Origin: DAOUJH01 sp965248955
Lineage (GTDB): Bacteria; Chloroflexota; Dehalococcoidia; Lucifugimonadales; QGNO01
Length of the DNA: 64,000 bases
Reading direction: 5' to 3'
Assembly: GCA_965248955.1 (NCBI GenBank)
Contig: OZ252212.1
Location: 1,426,001-1,490,000, forward strand
The notes beneath the pieces are model-generated. The model did no database searches. It was given only the letters and a program-made list of their open reading frames with translations, and was not told the origin of the DNA. The stretch's first letter is position 1; the number at the start of each line of letters is the position of its first letter. Shown here piece by piece: positions 1 through 8,748 of this stretch. The translations under genes and the position numbers were made by a program.

Positions 1-651
1 GTAGTCGGCCTCAAAGCCGAGCATGTTGGCTGCGCCGTCGTTGGTCTCAATGGAGTAGGGCACGGTGATCAGCCTGCCCTGCTTCACCTTCATGGGGAAG
101 GGCTGGTCGTCGTGGAACCAGTCGGTGTGGTAGATGAGGCCGGCTTCGGCCATGAGGTCGGGGGTGCGCTCGGTGTTGGTGAGGGCGGGACCGAGCATGC
201 CCTTGAGCTGCTTGCCGGTGTGACGGCGGATGGTGTCTATGGTGTCCTGGTAGAAGGCGCGCTCCTCCTCCTCGGTAGCGCCCCAGAGGTAGCGGGTGTT
301 GTACACGCCGTGCGACATGAAGTCCCAGTCGCGCTCCACCATGGCGTCTCGTATTTCGGGGTAGTGGTCAAGGACGGCGACGTTGAGGGCGGGGGTGCAG
401 CGGATGTTGTGCTTGTCAAAGAGCTCAAGGAGCCGCCAGAATCCGACGCGGTTGCCGTAGTCCATGTAGGCGTAGCTCATGACGTCGGGGTGCGGTGTGC
501 GCGGCCATGGGTTCTGGTGCGGGTTGTGGGGGGGCAGGTAGTCGTAGTGCTCTATGTTGGGAGCGACCCAGAGGGCGACGCGGGCGTTGTTTGGCCAGCG
601 GATGACGGGCCGGTCTATGATCGGCGAGTAGTCGAAGCGATCAGGCTCCAT
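1..651 (-). CDS. Polysaccharide deacetylase family protein (3' end outside window)
   Basis: The frame is open from an ATG at 651 down to base 1, giving 217 residues with the C-terminus cut off by the window edge. The N-terminus has WPNNARVALWVAPNIEHYD and later a DFMSHGVYNTRY stretch, as in the NodB-type deacetylase branch that includes allantoinase-like (PuuE) proteins. These hydrolases use a metal bound by Asp and His residues; the SHG motif is visible at about residues 113-115. The substrate cannot be told from sequence. A strong promoter (681-709) reads into it, and its promoter and first codons are duplicated at 1428-1497. Confidence 0.8.
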   Translation of the reverse strand, partial: MEPDRFDYSPIIDRPVIRWPNNARVALWVAPNIEHYDYLPPHNPHQNPWPRTPHPDVMSYAYMDYGNRVGFWRLLELFDKHNIRCTPALNVAVLDHYPEIRDAMVERDWDFMSHGVYNTRYLWGATEEEERAFYQDTIDTIRRHTGKQLKGMLGPALTNTERTPDLMAEAGLIYHTDWFHDDQPFPMKVKQGRLITVPYSIETNDGAANMLGFEADY

Positions 652-714
652 GGCGCCCTCCCCCGGTTGGCTTGTGTGGGATGATAAGCAGGGGAGGGTG
701 CGGTGTCAAATGGG
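645..714. repeat. 70-bp direct repeat, left copy (flanks hicBA)
   Basis: This block holds the deacetylase start codon and its promoter. It recurs at 1428-1497 with only three differences by eye. The two copies bracket the hicBA toxin-antitoxin pair, with the native copy on the deacetylase side. Confidence 0.9.
681..709 (-). promoter_or_regulatory. Sigma70-type promoter of the deacetylase gene
   Basis: On the minus strand TTGACA (709-704) is followed after 17 bases by TATCAT (686-681), about 30 bases upstream of the ATG at 651. Nearly the same arrangement precedes the arginase-family gene (5710-5681), and an exact duplicate lies at 1464-1492. Confidence 0.7.
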
Positions 715-855
715 GGTGTGAGGCAAGGTACAGCCTGAGTCTGCAAGACAGCGAGAAGCACCTTCAGTTGAGGGGGTGGAGTCCTATTTAGGGTAAGCCA
801 GGGGATGCACTGTTGGGTGTTATAATGCTTTCAAGAGTTAACCTAGGAGCTACGT

Positions 856-1167
856 ATGGAAAGGCAGAAAAAGTTCACCGTGATACTAGAGCCGGAAAAG
901 ACGGGAGGCTACTCCATCCACTGCCCGGCTCTACCCGGGTGCGTGAGCCAGGGAGGAAGCAGAGAAGAGGCGCTTCAGAACATCCGGGAGGCTATCCGTC
1001 TTTCACTGGAAGTGCGGGAGGCCGAAGGTTTCGGTTCAGAGCTGAGAGATGACCTTCAGGTTATAGGAGAGGAGATAAAGCAGATCCTGAAGTCCAGAGA
1101 GGAAGACGGGTTGCCGTTCACCATTGAAACCGCTGAAGTTGAGATAATGGTAGAGGTCCCAGCTTAG
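856..1167 (+). CDS. hicB: HicB-family antitoxin
   Basis: A 103-residue HicB-type antitoxin. The N-terminal half has the partial RNase H-like fold signature (FTVILEPEKTGGYSIHCPALPGC, then a GGSREEALQNIREAI helix). Proteins of this family bind and neutralise the HicA mRNA interferase and usually repress the operon. The start has AGGAG at 846-850, and an extended -10 (TGTTATAAT, TATAAT at 821-826) lies upstream. The stop TAG abuts the ATG of hicA, so translation is probably coupled. No separate C-terminal DNA-binding domain is obvious. The order antitoxin-toxin is the reverse of the E. coli hicAB order but is common elsewhere. Confidence 0.88.
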   Translation: MERQKKFTVILEPEKTGGYSIHCPALPGCVSQGGSREEALQNIREAIRLSLEVREAEGFGSELRDDLQVIGEEIKQILKSREEDGLPFTIETAEVEIMVEVPA

Positions 1168-1395
1168 ATGGCCGTACTGCCTGTGGTTTCTGGGCAGCAA
1201 GTGGTACGGGCATTTGAAAATGCGGGTTGGAAGGTTACAAGGCAAGCTGGCAGTCATATCATCATGACAAAAGAAGGATCATTAGCAACCCTTTCAGTGC
1301 CAGATCACCGAGAGATTGCTCGTGGCACATTAAGGGGACTGATTCGGAATTCTGGTCTTTCTGTGGAGGAATTCACCGCACTAATCAAGCAGTGA
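1168..1395 (+). CDS. hicA: HicA-family mRNA interferase toxin
   Basis: A 75-residue HicA toxin, a dsRBD-like fold that cleaves mRNA in a translation-independent way. Family hallmarks are visible: VVRAFENAGWKVTRQAGSHIIMTKEG with the catalytic His in GSHIIM (about residue 30), then TLSVPDHREIARGTLRGLIRNSGLSVEEF. The length is standard. It follows hicB without any gap. The pair sits between the 645-714 and 1428-1497 direct repeats, which suggests it arrived as a unit. All key residues are present, so it is likely active. Confidence 0.9.
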   Translation: MAVLPVVSGQQVVRAFENAGWKVTRQAGSHIIMTKEGSLATLSVPDHREIARGTLRGLIRNSGLSVEEFTALIKQ

Positions 1396-1427
1396 AGATG
1401 TTGAGGCCTGCCCTGGTTACTAGTCAA

Positions 1428-1497
1428 GCTCCATGGCGGCCTCCCCCGGTTGGCTTGTGTGGGATGATATGCAGAGGAGGGTGCGGTGTCAAATGGG
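1428..1497. repeat. 70-bp direct repeat, right copy with a duplicated promoter
   Basis: A copy of 645-714 (about 67 of 70 identical). It carries a complete TTGACA-N17-TATCAT promoter on the minus strand and the ATG of the deacetylase gene, but this duplicate frame stops after four codons (M-E-L-D-stop). The promoter points toward hicA and hicB on the antisense strand, so it could make antisense RNA to the toxin-antitoxin pair. Confidence 0.88.
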
Positions 1498-1506
1498 CAC
1501 CTCCCC

Positions 1507-2299
1507 CTAAATGCGAAGGTCGCGGCGCTGGAAGGCTAGGTAGCCGGCTATGGCGGGGACGGCGATTACTACAAGCAGCAGGCCAACGTGCAGAGGGTCC
1601 AAGCCGTTGAGGATGGGCACGTTGCCGTTGTAATAGAAGAACGGCGAGAGCCATTTCGCAGGCTCCAGGACGTCTACGATGGCGGCCAGCGTGTTGATTA
1701 CGTAGGTGGCGGCGGCCGCTCCGGCGGAGACGCCTACGCTGAGACCGCGGTTGCCGGTAAAGGCGCCGACGGCGAAGGCCAGCGAACCGAAGGCGACGCC
1801 GAGCAGCGCAGAGCTCAGGGTAGTCACGGCCAGGTTGACCATGCTGACGTCCATACCGACGGCGATAGCGCCGATGGCCAGGGAAAGCCAGACTATGACG
1901 CCCAGCATGGCGTTGGCGGCAAGGAGAAAAGCGTACTTTTCCAGTACCACGCGACGCCTGCTGACCGGTTCGGAGAGGAGGATCTCCATGGTGCGCTTGT
2001 CCTCTTCGCCGGCTATGGCGGATGCTCCCAGGTTGACGGCGAATATGATGACCAGTACGGGCACCATGAAGCTGAACATCTCGGCGTTCAGGTAGCCTGC
2101 GCCGGAGGTGATGTCCAAAAGCTCCGTAAATCCGAACAGGGCCAGCAGGTCGGGATCGAAGGCGTCCACGTAGTCCTGTATGGCATCGTTGGTGGAGATG
2201 CTGGGGTAGAAGGAGGTCATGGCCGCGCAGAGCAGGATCACTCCCAGGACCCACCAGGCCAGACCGCGCCGGTGGTCCAGCAGGGACTTGACAAAGAGG

Positions 2300-2313
<14 letters not shown>
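1507..2313 (-). CDS. ABC-2 type transporter permease
   Basis: A 268-residue integral membrane protein with about six hydrophobic segments. It begins with a cytoplasmic LFVKSLLDHRRGLAWWVLG entry helix and has AGEEDKRTMEILLSEPVSRRRVVLEKY in the loop between the second and third segments, the typical signature of ABC-2 permeases (ABC2_membrane_5-like). It overlaps the ATPase gene upstream by 14 bases, so the two form one exporter operon. The cargo is unknown; drug or lipid export and antibiotic resistance are common roles. The last residues abut the right-hand 70-bp repeat. Confidence 0.85.
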
Positions 2314-3205
<892 letters not shown>

Positions 3206-3347
3206 GTGTCTCTCCTACGCTTCAATCTACCACGACGTTCAAGGCAGGGCCTGAAGCCACTGTTGCTATTATATACCCAATGGGGGGTGAAGGGTGTGAA
3301 GAAGGGGGCAAGTCTACCCGTCCCTTAGTTGGAAGCGCCCCAAAGCC

Positions 3348-3376
3348 GGATTGCTTCGGTTTGCTCGCAATGACGG
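3348..3376. repeat. Single REP-like unit of the GATTGCTTCG/CTCGCAATGAC family
   Basis: A short dispersed repeat in the otherwise empty 3206-3445 gap. Relatives occur at 9842-9872, 31901-32014, 32642-32737 and 33061-33160. Nothing else is seen in this gap except a probable promoter region for the ABC operon. Confidence 0.6.
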
Positions 3377-3445
3377 AAGAGGCAGCTGGTGCTTTGGCAG
3401 GCTCACCACGGATGGGGTCTGCCACCAGGTTGCACCGATGCAGGG

Positions 3446-3775
3446 TTAGCTTACGAGCGTATACTCGTTCTGAGTTAGGGAACTCGTGCCAGTTTGCACA
3501 GGTGTACCGTAATAGATATCTATACCGACTTGGGGGATTCCCAGTGTCGCATTGTATTCATAGTGCCTCTTGCTGGCTTGCTCTAGCCGTTCCCTAATGC
3601 CTTCACGGGCTACCTGAGAGACAGTCTTTCCTTCTGACTCAGCTAGGTTACTGAGCGTGGAAAATTCCTCAACAGAGAGCCGCAATGACATGACTACTGT
3701 TCCACTGCTCTTCACACGAGCCAAGTCAGTAACATTGCGACCCAAGACATAGTCTTTGTTCTTAGTTTGTGTCAT
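3446..3775 (-). CDS. Ribbon-helix-helix type small protein, putative antitoxin
   Basis: A 109-residue protein with a central MSLRLSVEEFSTLSNLAESEGKTVSQVAREGI-type segment. This is a beta strand followed by two helices, the ribbon-helix-helix (CopG/Arc-like) pattern used for DNA binding and for toxin neutralisation. It overlaps the preceding gene by four bases (ATGA), so the two are co-translated. The C-terminal 35 residues are polar and of unknown role. The region is visibly AT-richer than the flanking genes, which suggests acquisition. Function as antitoxin is inferred from gene order and fold, not from a close family match. Confidence 0.6.
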   Translation of the reverse strand: MTQTKNKDYVLGRNVTDLARVKSSGTVVMSLRLSVEEFSTLSNLAESEGKTVSQVAREGIRERLEQASKRHYEYNATLGIPQVGIDIYYGTPVQTGTSSLTQNEYTLVS

Positions 3776-4131
3776 TCTCCCCGCCTTTCTAGGTAGCGCC
3801 GCCTGTGATGGCTGTTCGACTCAAATGCGGTTACTGGGCGCCATATCTCCTTCTTGTTGGTAGGCTCAATTGGCACGGACACCATTCTACCTGAGTTAGT
3901 TGATCCTACCATAACCACGGGTGTCCTTCTATTCTCACCCACGTTGTCAAAATACTCAGGTTCGTTTTGATGAACTTCTATGACCTCAACAGGAGAAACC
4001 TGATGCTTTGGGTATTGCCTCTTGACTTCAGTCACATGCTCCGAGAACTCTTCATCGATCTCGAGTTCTCGAACACTGCCATGAGCCTCAAACAGCGCCT
4101 CGATAGGATCTTGATTTGCGCCCTGGTTCAT
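3772..4131 (-). CDS. BrnT-like putative toxin, partner of the RHH protein
   Basis: A 119-residue protein whose C-terminal half resembles the end of BrnT/RelE-fold toxins: a VVMVGSTNSGRMVSVPIEPT strand pair, then IWRPVTAF and a basic HHRRRYLERRGE tail. BrnT proteins are ribonucleases with this strand-strand-basic helix ending. The N-terminal half is acidic and unlike BrnT, so the match is partial. It is first in a two-gene operon with the RHH protein, the usual toxin-first order of brnTA. It is divergent from 4172-4651 across a 40-base AT-rich gap that must hold both promoters. Confidence 0.5.
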   Translation of the reverse strand: MNQGANQDPIEALFEAHGSVRELEIDEEFSEHVTEVKRQYPKHQVSPVEVIEVHQNEPEYFDNVGENRRTPVVMVGSTNSGRMVSVPIEPTNKKEIWRPVTAFESNSHHRRRYLERRGE

Positions 4132-4171
4132 AGTGTATTACTATGTAAACATTGTAATACAGGAGTTGTCA

Positions 4172-4651
4172 ATGTCAACGAAGAATCAGCGAAGAGGAGC
4201 GAAGGCAGTATCTAGTCCTGTCCTGGTAGTGGAGGAGCCGATCGAGAATGTAGAGATAGAATGGCTCATACTTGCAAACTGGGCAGAAACTATCAACGGT
4301 ATGATTTACATACAAGGCGGCGGCTGGGATAGGATACTAGCACCTCCCAAGGGCCAACCTATTAATTTTAGCATCGCTGCAGGGATTTTAGTGCCTTGGC
4401 ATCTCACCAACCAAGAGAACCGATTCCGCTTGACTTTCGAAACGGGAGACGGTCAAGAGTTAAGCCGGATAGAGGGTGGATTCAATGTCGGCCGTTCAGT
4501 CAAGGCACTGCCAGGACAAAAGTTTAGGACTCCCTTCTCGGCACGTGTTGGGCTAAACGTTCCTGAGGGAGAAGGAGCTTACCGAGCCAGGATGGTAGTG
4601 AACAACACCATAACGAAGGAAGTGGCCTTCTATTTGGTCAATCAACTCTGA
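4172..4651 (+). CDS. Uncharacterised beta-sandwich-like protein (DUF6941-like)
   Basis: A 159-residue soluble protein read from ATG 4172, chosen because AGGAG at 4161-4165 is correctly spaced; an upstream in-frame ATG at 4133 lacks a ribosome site. Key stretches are WLILANWAETINGMIYIQGGGWDRI and a strand-rich C-terminus with NVPEGEGAYRARMVVN. This resembles small proteins annotated DUF6941, whose role is not known. It is divergent from the RHH/BrnT-like pair and convergent with the arginase-family gene. No signal peptide or membrane segment is seen. Confidence 0.6.
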   Translation: MSTKNQRRGAKAVSSPVLVVEEPIENVEIEWLILANWAETINGMIYIQGGGWDRILAPPKGQPINFSIAAGILVPWHLTNQENRFRLTFETGDGQELSRIEGGFNVGRSVKALPGQKFRTPFSARVGLNVPEGEGAYRARMVVNNTITKEVAFYLVNQL

Positions 4652-4665
4652 TAAACGGCTAAGAG

Positions 4666-5655
4666 CTAGCCTCCTCCTTTGCTTTTGAGCCAGGCGAGTG
4701 CGCTGATAGCTTCTAAGATGACGCGATTGGCGGCATCGGCGGCAAGGCCGGCGGGGCCGTCGTAGGGTGGGGACACCTCTACAACGTCCATGCCAACCAG
4801 ATTCACGGACGAAGCTATACGGCGCACGGCGCGCAGGAGCTCGATGGTGGCGAGGCCGCCCGGCTCCGGCGTGCCGGTGCCGGGGGCAAAGGCGGGGTCC
4901 AGCACGTCTATATCCACGGAGAGGTAGACGTGCTCCGGCCCGTCCTGCGCTTCTCCGATGGCATCGCTGAGGACGGCATCGAAGCCGCGCTGCTCGATCT
5001 CCGACATCTGGTGCCAGCGCATACCCTGGTGGCGCATCCAGTCAAGCAGTTCGGGGTGATGAGCATAGCCGCGCAGTCCCACCTGGACGAAGTTTTTGCC
5101 GGGGACGGCGCCGCTTTCTATGAGGCGGCGCATGGGGCTGCCGTGAGAGACCAGCGATCCGTAGATGGAGTCCCAGGTGTCGGCGTGGGCGTCGAAGTGG
5201 ACGATGCCCACATTGCCGAAGCCGTACTTTCCGGCTACGGCTGTGGCGCTGGGCAGCGTGACGGAGTGGTCACCGCCGAGCACAATGGGCACGGCGTCCG
5301 CCTCCAGGGCCTCGGCGACCTTGGCCTGAATGGCCTGGTGGCTGCGTTCGATGGAGAAGGGGGGACAGGCGGCGTCGCCAAAGTCGACCACGTTGAGGAC
5401 GCGCGTGGGGTGTACCTCAAGCTCCATGTGGTAGATGTAGTCGTTGGGATGCTCCACGTAGCCGGCCTGGCGTATGGCTCGTGGGCCGAACCTGGCGCCG
5501 GGACGGTAGATCACCATCTCGGCTGGTGCGCCAATGATGGCAATGTCGGCCTCCATCTCCTTCAACTCAGCGGCGGTAAGGGCAAGGGGAGCATGGATGA
5601 ACGTGGGTATTCCCACGTAGGAGGCGTGCTCCTCTTCACCGTGGATGTCAGGCAT
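4666..5655 (-). CDS. Arginase/agmatinase family ureohydrolase
   Basis: A 329-residue ureohydrolase. All manganese-binding motifs are present: GGDHS (127-131), DAHAD (155-159) and SVDIDVLDPAFAPGTGTPEPGG (about 246-266). The enzyme would hydrolyse a guanidino compound to urea and an amine; agmatine (polyamine synthesis) is most likely by overall pattern, but guanidinobutyrate or other substrates are possible. It has its own promoter (5681-5710) and an AGGAGG site just before ATG 5655. No polyamine gene is adjacent, so it appears to be a single-gene unit. Confidence 0.88.
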   Translation of the reverse strand: MPDIHGEEEHASYVGIPTFIHAPLALTAAELKEMEADIAIIGAPAEMVIYRPGARFGPRAIRQAGYVEHPNDYIYHMELEVHPTRVLNVVDFGDAACPPFSIERSHQAIQAKVAEALEADAVPIVLGGDHSVTLPSATAVAGKYGFGNVGIVHFDAHADTWDSIYGSLVSHGSPMRRLIESGAVPGKNFVQVGLRGYAHHPELLDWMRHQGMRWHQMSEIEQRGFDAVLSDAIGEAQDGPEHVYLSVDIDVLDPAFAPGTGTPEPGGLATIELLRAVRRIASSVNLVGMDVVEVSPPYDGPAGLAADAANRVILEAISALAWLKSKGGG

Positions 5656-5680
5656 GCGGTCCTCCTATGAGTCGGGAGGG

Positions 5681-5710
5681 ATGATATGAGGGTGCAGGGT
5701 GGGGTGTCAA
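5681..5710 (-). promoter_or_regulatory. Sigma70-type promoter of the ureohydrolase gene
   Basis: On the minus strand TTGACA (5710-5705), 18-base spacer, TATCAT (5686-5681). The surrounding bases resemble the deacetylase promoter at 681-709, including a C-rich spacer. Confidence 0.7.
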
Positions 5711-5743
5711 ACGTGGTGGATAAGGCAAGTTGGGCCATCTCGA

Positions 5744-6169
5744 CTAGGGTTGGAGGAGATAAGTCTTTCTCAAAATGTTAAGGTGCTCTATCAAAATTTC
5801 TGTCGTCTCTGAAAGATTACACTCCCAGATCACAACGCATTCCCAGCCTAAAGATTTGAGCCTTTGCTGGTTTATTTGATCCCGATTCTTCGTTCGGTTG
5901 ATTTTTGACGTCCAATATTCTACGTTCGTTGCTGGCATTCTGGAGCGTTTGCAACCATGCCAATGCCAAAAGCACCCGTGCACAAACACTGCCATTCGAT
6001 ATCGGGGTAGCAAGACGTCCGGATTGCCGGGAACATCCTTTCGATGGAGCCGGAAACGAAATCCAGCGTGATGCAGAGCTCGTCGGAGTCTCAACTCGCA
6101 CGTAGTATTCTTGCTCTTGACTGCCGCCATTGTCCGGCTGCGTTTCGCCGGGGATACGTTATCAGCCAT
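5744..6169 (-). CDS. vsr: Very short patch repair endonuclease Vsr
   Basis: A 141-residue Vsr endonuclease. It begins with the family signature RSRTMAAVKSKNTTCELRLRRALH and has GNPDVLLPRYRMAVFVHGCFWHWHGC, holding the catalytic Asp and the His residues of the active and zinc sites. Vsr nicks next to T:G mismatches that arise when 5-methylcytosine deaminates, and so protects sites modified by a C5 methyltransferase. It is the last gene of the operon methyltransferase-GIY-YIG-vsr, 17 bases after the nuclease gene. Base composition is lower in GC than the neighbours. Confidence 0.93.
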   Translation of the reverse strand: MADNVSPAKRSRTMAAVKSKNTTCELRLRRALHHAGFRFRLHRKDVPGNPDVLLPRYRMAVFVHGCFWHWHGCKRSRMPATNVEYWTSKINRTKNRDQINQQRLKSLGWECVVIWECNLSETTEILIEHLNILRKTYLLQP

Positions 6170-6185
6170 TACCTTTAATACTCAA

Positions 6186-6833
6186 CTAAGGTGAGTTAGC
6201 CAATTCTTCAAGACGCCGTGCAGCTAGATATTCCAACCTCCGTGCCTGAGTTAGCAATGTGTTTCTTAATCCTGGCCTCACTTGGCGTTCGCTGATTACT
6301 TGGGCTAATTTCGCAATGGTTGTAGCTCTTCTCGCGACTCTTACATCTGGGTGCAGACGACGCTCGAATATAGGAGACGGAACAATCCTCTTTCGAACGG
6401 AAGGCGGCATATCAATAGTTGGCGCCGGAGGCACCGGCGCCTCGTTTAATATTGCCGAGAATGCAGATTTCTCAAGCAACATTCTATAAACAGTGAATTC
6501 AGCCGAATTCAGCGTGTCCTTGATCAGAGACCGTTCCAAATTCCAGAATGGCCACATCTCTATCTCAGCGACTTCAAACGGGTCCAATACATTCATTGCA
6601 ACGGCGTCAGTTCGTTGATTTGTAAGATGTCTTCTTATTCTCACCCTGAGCTGCTCTGAAGTTTGGCCGACGTATATCGGTTCCTCGTCGTAGTCATAAA
6701 AGGCATATACGCCAACCTTAGCGCCTCCTACCTTATTCCCTGTATAGTCGAGTGAATTCAGGGCGTTATCTATCTCCTGCCGGATAGCAACCACTTCTTC
6801 TGGGGGCTCAAATACCGCGTCAGACTGAGACAT
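6186..6833 (-). CDS. GIY-YIG family nuclease, probable restriction endonuclease
   Basis: A 215-residue protein with a GIY-YIG core at residues 40-75: VGVYAFYDYDEEPIYVGQTSEQLRVRIRRH, with the paired Tyr residues and the Arg. An Asn-Leu-Glu-Arg segment follows at about 98-101 and may supply the metal-binding Glu. GIY-YIG restriction enzymes such as Eco29kI and Hpy188I are known. It overlaps the methyltransferase gene by 14 bases, the arrangement expected for its cognate endonuclease. The C-terminal half is basic and rich in Arg and may bind DNA. The recognition site cannot be predicted here. Confidence 0.75.
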   Translation of the reverse strand: MSQSDAVFEPPEEVVAIRQEIDNALNSLDYTGNKVGGAKVGVYAFYDYDEEPIYVGQTSEQLRVRIRRHLTNQRTDAVAMNVLDPFEVAEIEMWPFWNLERSLIKDTLNSAEFTVYRMLLEKSAFSAILNEAPVPPAPTIDMPPSVRKRIVPSPIFERRLHPDVRVARRATTIAKLAQVISERQVRPGLRNTLLTQARRLEYLAARRLEELANSP

Positions 6834-7971
6834 AGTTCGTTCTGGTGGAAGCCGTAGAACCTACTTGACTACACTCCTCTGAAAGAAGAGGAAGCAAGAT
6901 GTTACTTGCTAACCATGAGATCACTGGTACACAAACCGCATCCCCTAAAGCGAATCTACTTTGATTTTCTGAAACTCCTGCCAAATCAAGGTCAGGAGCA
7001 CCCTGAAGCCGGCAGTATTCATGGGCCGTCATCCAACGGACTCTGAAATCTCCACCCCCTGCCTCTACTACCGCCTGACGACTGGATCCACCCCTTCCTG
7101 TACGCAGGCACCCGCTGATACTGTCGCCGCGTATCTCCCAAACTGCTTTCCCCTGTCTTGTTCTGCGGTAGGCTGTGGCCCAACGGAGAGAAACGGACGA
7201 TTTGAGCGTCTCCAATCTTTCATGTTGGATTGAAGACAATGAACTAGTAAATCTATCTAAGACCTCTCTAGGCCACCAAGAAGGGTGTTCCGGGGTCAAT
7301 CTTTCTACAACATTGGCTAAGTTCTCGGAACAATGTGGCAAGGGGGGGAGAGCCAGAGTGCGAAGACCTAGATCCGGATTCTGTTCACGGAAACGGAGAG
7401 TCCAAGCTGGACGAGCGTCAGATGTGAAAAAAAGGTCTAGTTTAGCTGGCGTCCCCGTCCATGCGACTATAAATATCCTCGGACGACTCTGTGGTACAAA
7501 CCTGGCTGCATCCAACACCATAATGTCGCATGCATACCCAATGCTGTTCAAATTCTCTATCGTCGCTACAAGGTCGTTACCGCCTCTAGACGTAGCGAAA
7601 CCTAGGACATTTTCTAGAACCACAACCTGTGGCTTCCTACCACCCATCTCCTTAACGATGCGCAGGAATTCGTTAACTAGGCTAGAATGCCTACCCCCTA
7701 GACCAGCACGGGCACCAGCGACGGAGACATCTGTGCAAGGGAAGGATGCTACAGCCAACTCAACTTGCGGGACATCATGACCAGACAGTTCCCTTATGTC
7801 AGACAAGATGAACTCTGTTGGGCTGTAGTTAGCTTCATAGATTCTCTTCTTGGTTTTGTCGATGTCATTTGCGAAGACGACATCGAACCCTTCTGGTTCC
7901 AATCCTTTGCGCACAAGCCCGATACCAGCAAAAAACTCGGCGGCTTTCGGTCGTTGTGTTCGATATTGCAT
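6820..7971 (-). CDS. DNA (cytosine-5-)-methyltransferase
   Basis: A 383-residue C5 methyltransferase. Motif I is AEFFAGIGLV (11-20, AdoMet binding), motif IV is SFPCTDVS with the catalytic Cys79, motif VI is LENV (119-122), and motif VIII is QSRPRIFIV. The C-terminal motifs IX-X (RTGRGGSSRQAVV, then EYCRLQGAP and ALGDAVCVPV) are present. It transfers a methyl group to cytosine in a specific site. It is the first gene of a restriction-modification operon with a GIY-YIG nuclease and Vsr. The PCTD version replaces the common PCQ-type motif IV but keeps the nucleophile. Confidence 0.92.
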   Translation of the reverse strand: MQYRTQRPKAAEFFAGIGLVRKGLEPEGFDVVFANDIDKTKKRIYEANYSPTEFILSDIRELSGHDVPQVELAVASFPCTDVSVAGARAGLGGRHSSLVNEFLRIVKEMGGRKPQVVVLENVLGFATSRGGNDLVATIENLNSIGYACDIMVLDAARFVPQSRPRIFIVAWTGTPAKLDLFFTSDARPAWTLRFREQNPDLGLRTLALPPLPHCSENLANVVERLTPEHPSWWPREVLDRFTSSLSSIQHERLETLKSSVSLRWATAYRRTRQGKAVWEIRGDSISGCLRTGRGGSSRQAVVEAGGGDFRVRWMTAHEYCRLQGAPDLDLAGVSENQSRFALGDAVCVPVISWLASNILLPLLSEECSQVGSTASTRTNYVSV

Positions 7972-8112
7972 GGTTGTGATTATAGTGACGGTGGCATTCC
8001 GAGAGCATCACTATGCCTGTATCGCTCCTATTAAGTAAGGATTCCAGGCTAAGCTCCATTCAGCACGAGATTAGCATGGAAATAAACCCGTCTTCAAGAT
8101 TGTCATGTCACC

Positions 8113-8712
8113 CTATCCATCCAACCCAGGCAGGAGTTGCTCCCATGCGCCGGTGAAGACGAACTCCGAGAAGGGCTTGCGCTCCCGCTTCCTCTGCTCG
8201 CGCTGCTTGAGTTCGTCGGGGAGCTGGTCGAGATTGCCCCAATAGCCTACGGCGCCCGCCGTTACCGGCTCGAATCCGTCTGGTACGCCGAAGGTCCGGC
8301 GCACCCTATCCGCCGAGAATCCGGCCATGTAGTGGCAGTGCAGTCCTAGATGTATAGCCTGAAGGAAGAGGTTCTCCAGGGAGAGCCCCACGTCGTGGGC
8401 GAAGTGCGGGTTGGGTCGGTCGTTGCGGGTGGTCTTGGACACGGCGATGAAGAGCAGAGGAGCGTTGCCGGCCCAGAGCCGGTTGCCCTCGGCGAGGCAG
8501 TCCAACACGGCGCGGTGAGCTTCGTCGAAGTTGAGGCCCACGATGTATCGCCAGGGCTGCTCGTTGCCCGACGACGGGGCCCAGCGCGCCGCCTCGAACA
8601 GCGAGCCGACGGTCCGCGTGTCCACAAGGCGCTCGGCGTCGAAGGCGCGCGGGCTCCAACGGTTGGCTATGACGGGAATGACAGGGTAGGCGGTCAGTGC
8701 GGGGTTGTCCAT
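8113..8712 (-). CDS. Nitroreductase family protein
   Basis: A 199-residue FMN-dependent nitroreductase-fold protein. The N-terminus has NRWSPRAFD, then FEAARWAPSSGNEQPWRYIV, the classic FMN-phosphate binding region. Later come HDVGLSLENLFLQAIHLGLHCHYMAGF and FEPVTAGAVGYWG. These enzymes reduce nitro compounds, quinones or flavins with NAD(P)H; the real substrate is not evident. The ATG at 8712 is only 36 bases from the divergent hydrolase start at 8749, so both promoters lie in the overlap. It is of typical length for the family. Confidence 0.88.
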   Translation of the reverse strand: MDNPALTAYPVIPVIANRWSPRAFDAERLVDTRTVGSLFEAARWAPSSGNEQPWRYIVGLNFDEAHRAVLDCLAEGNRLWAGNAPLLFIAVSKTTRNDRPNPHFAHDVGLSLENLFLQAIHLGLHCHYMAGFSADRVRRTFGVPDGFEPVTAGAVGYWGNLDQLPDELKQREQRKRERKPFSEFVFTGAWEQLLPGLDG

Positions 8713-8748
8713 TCAGTGCTCTCCTACCTGAGGCGGGATGGATTTCTT

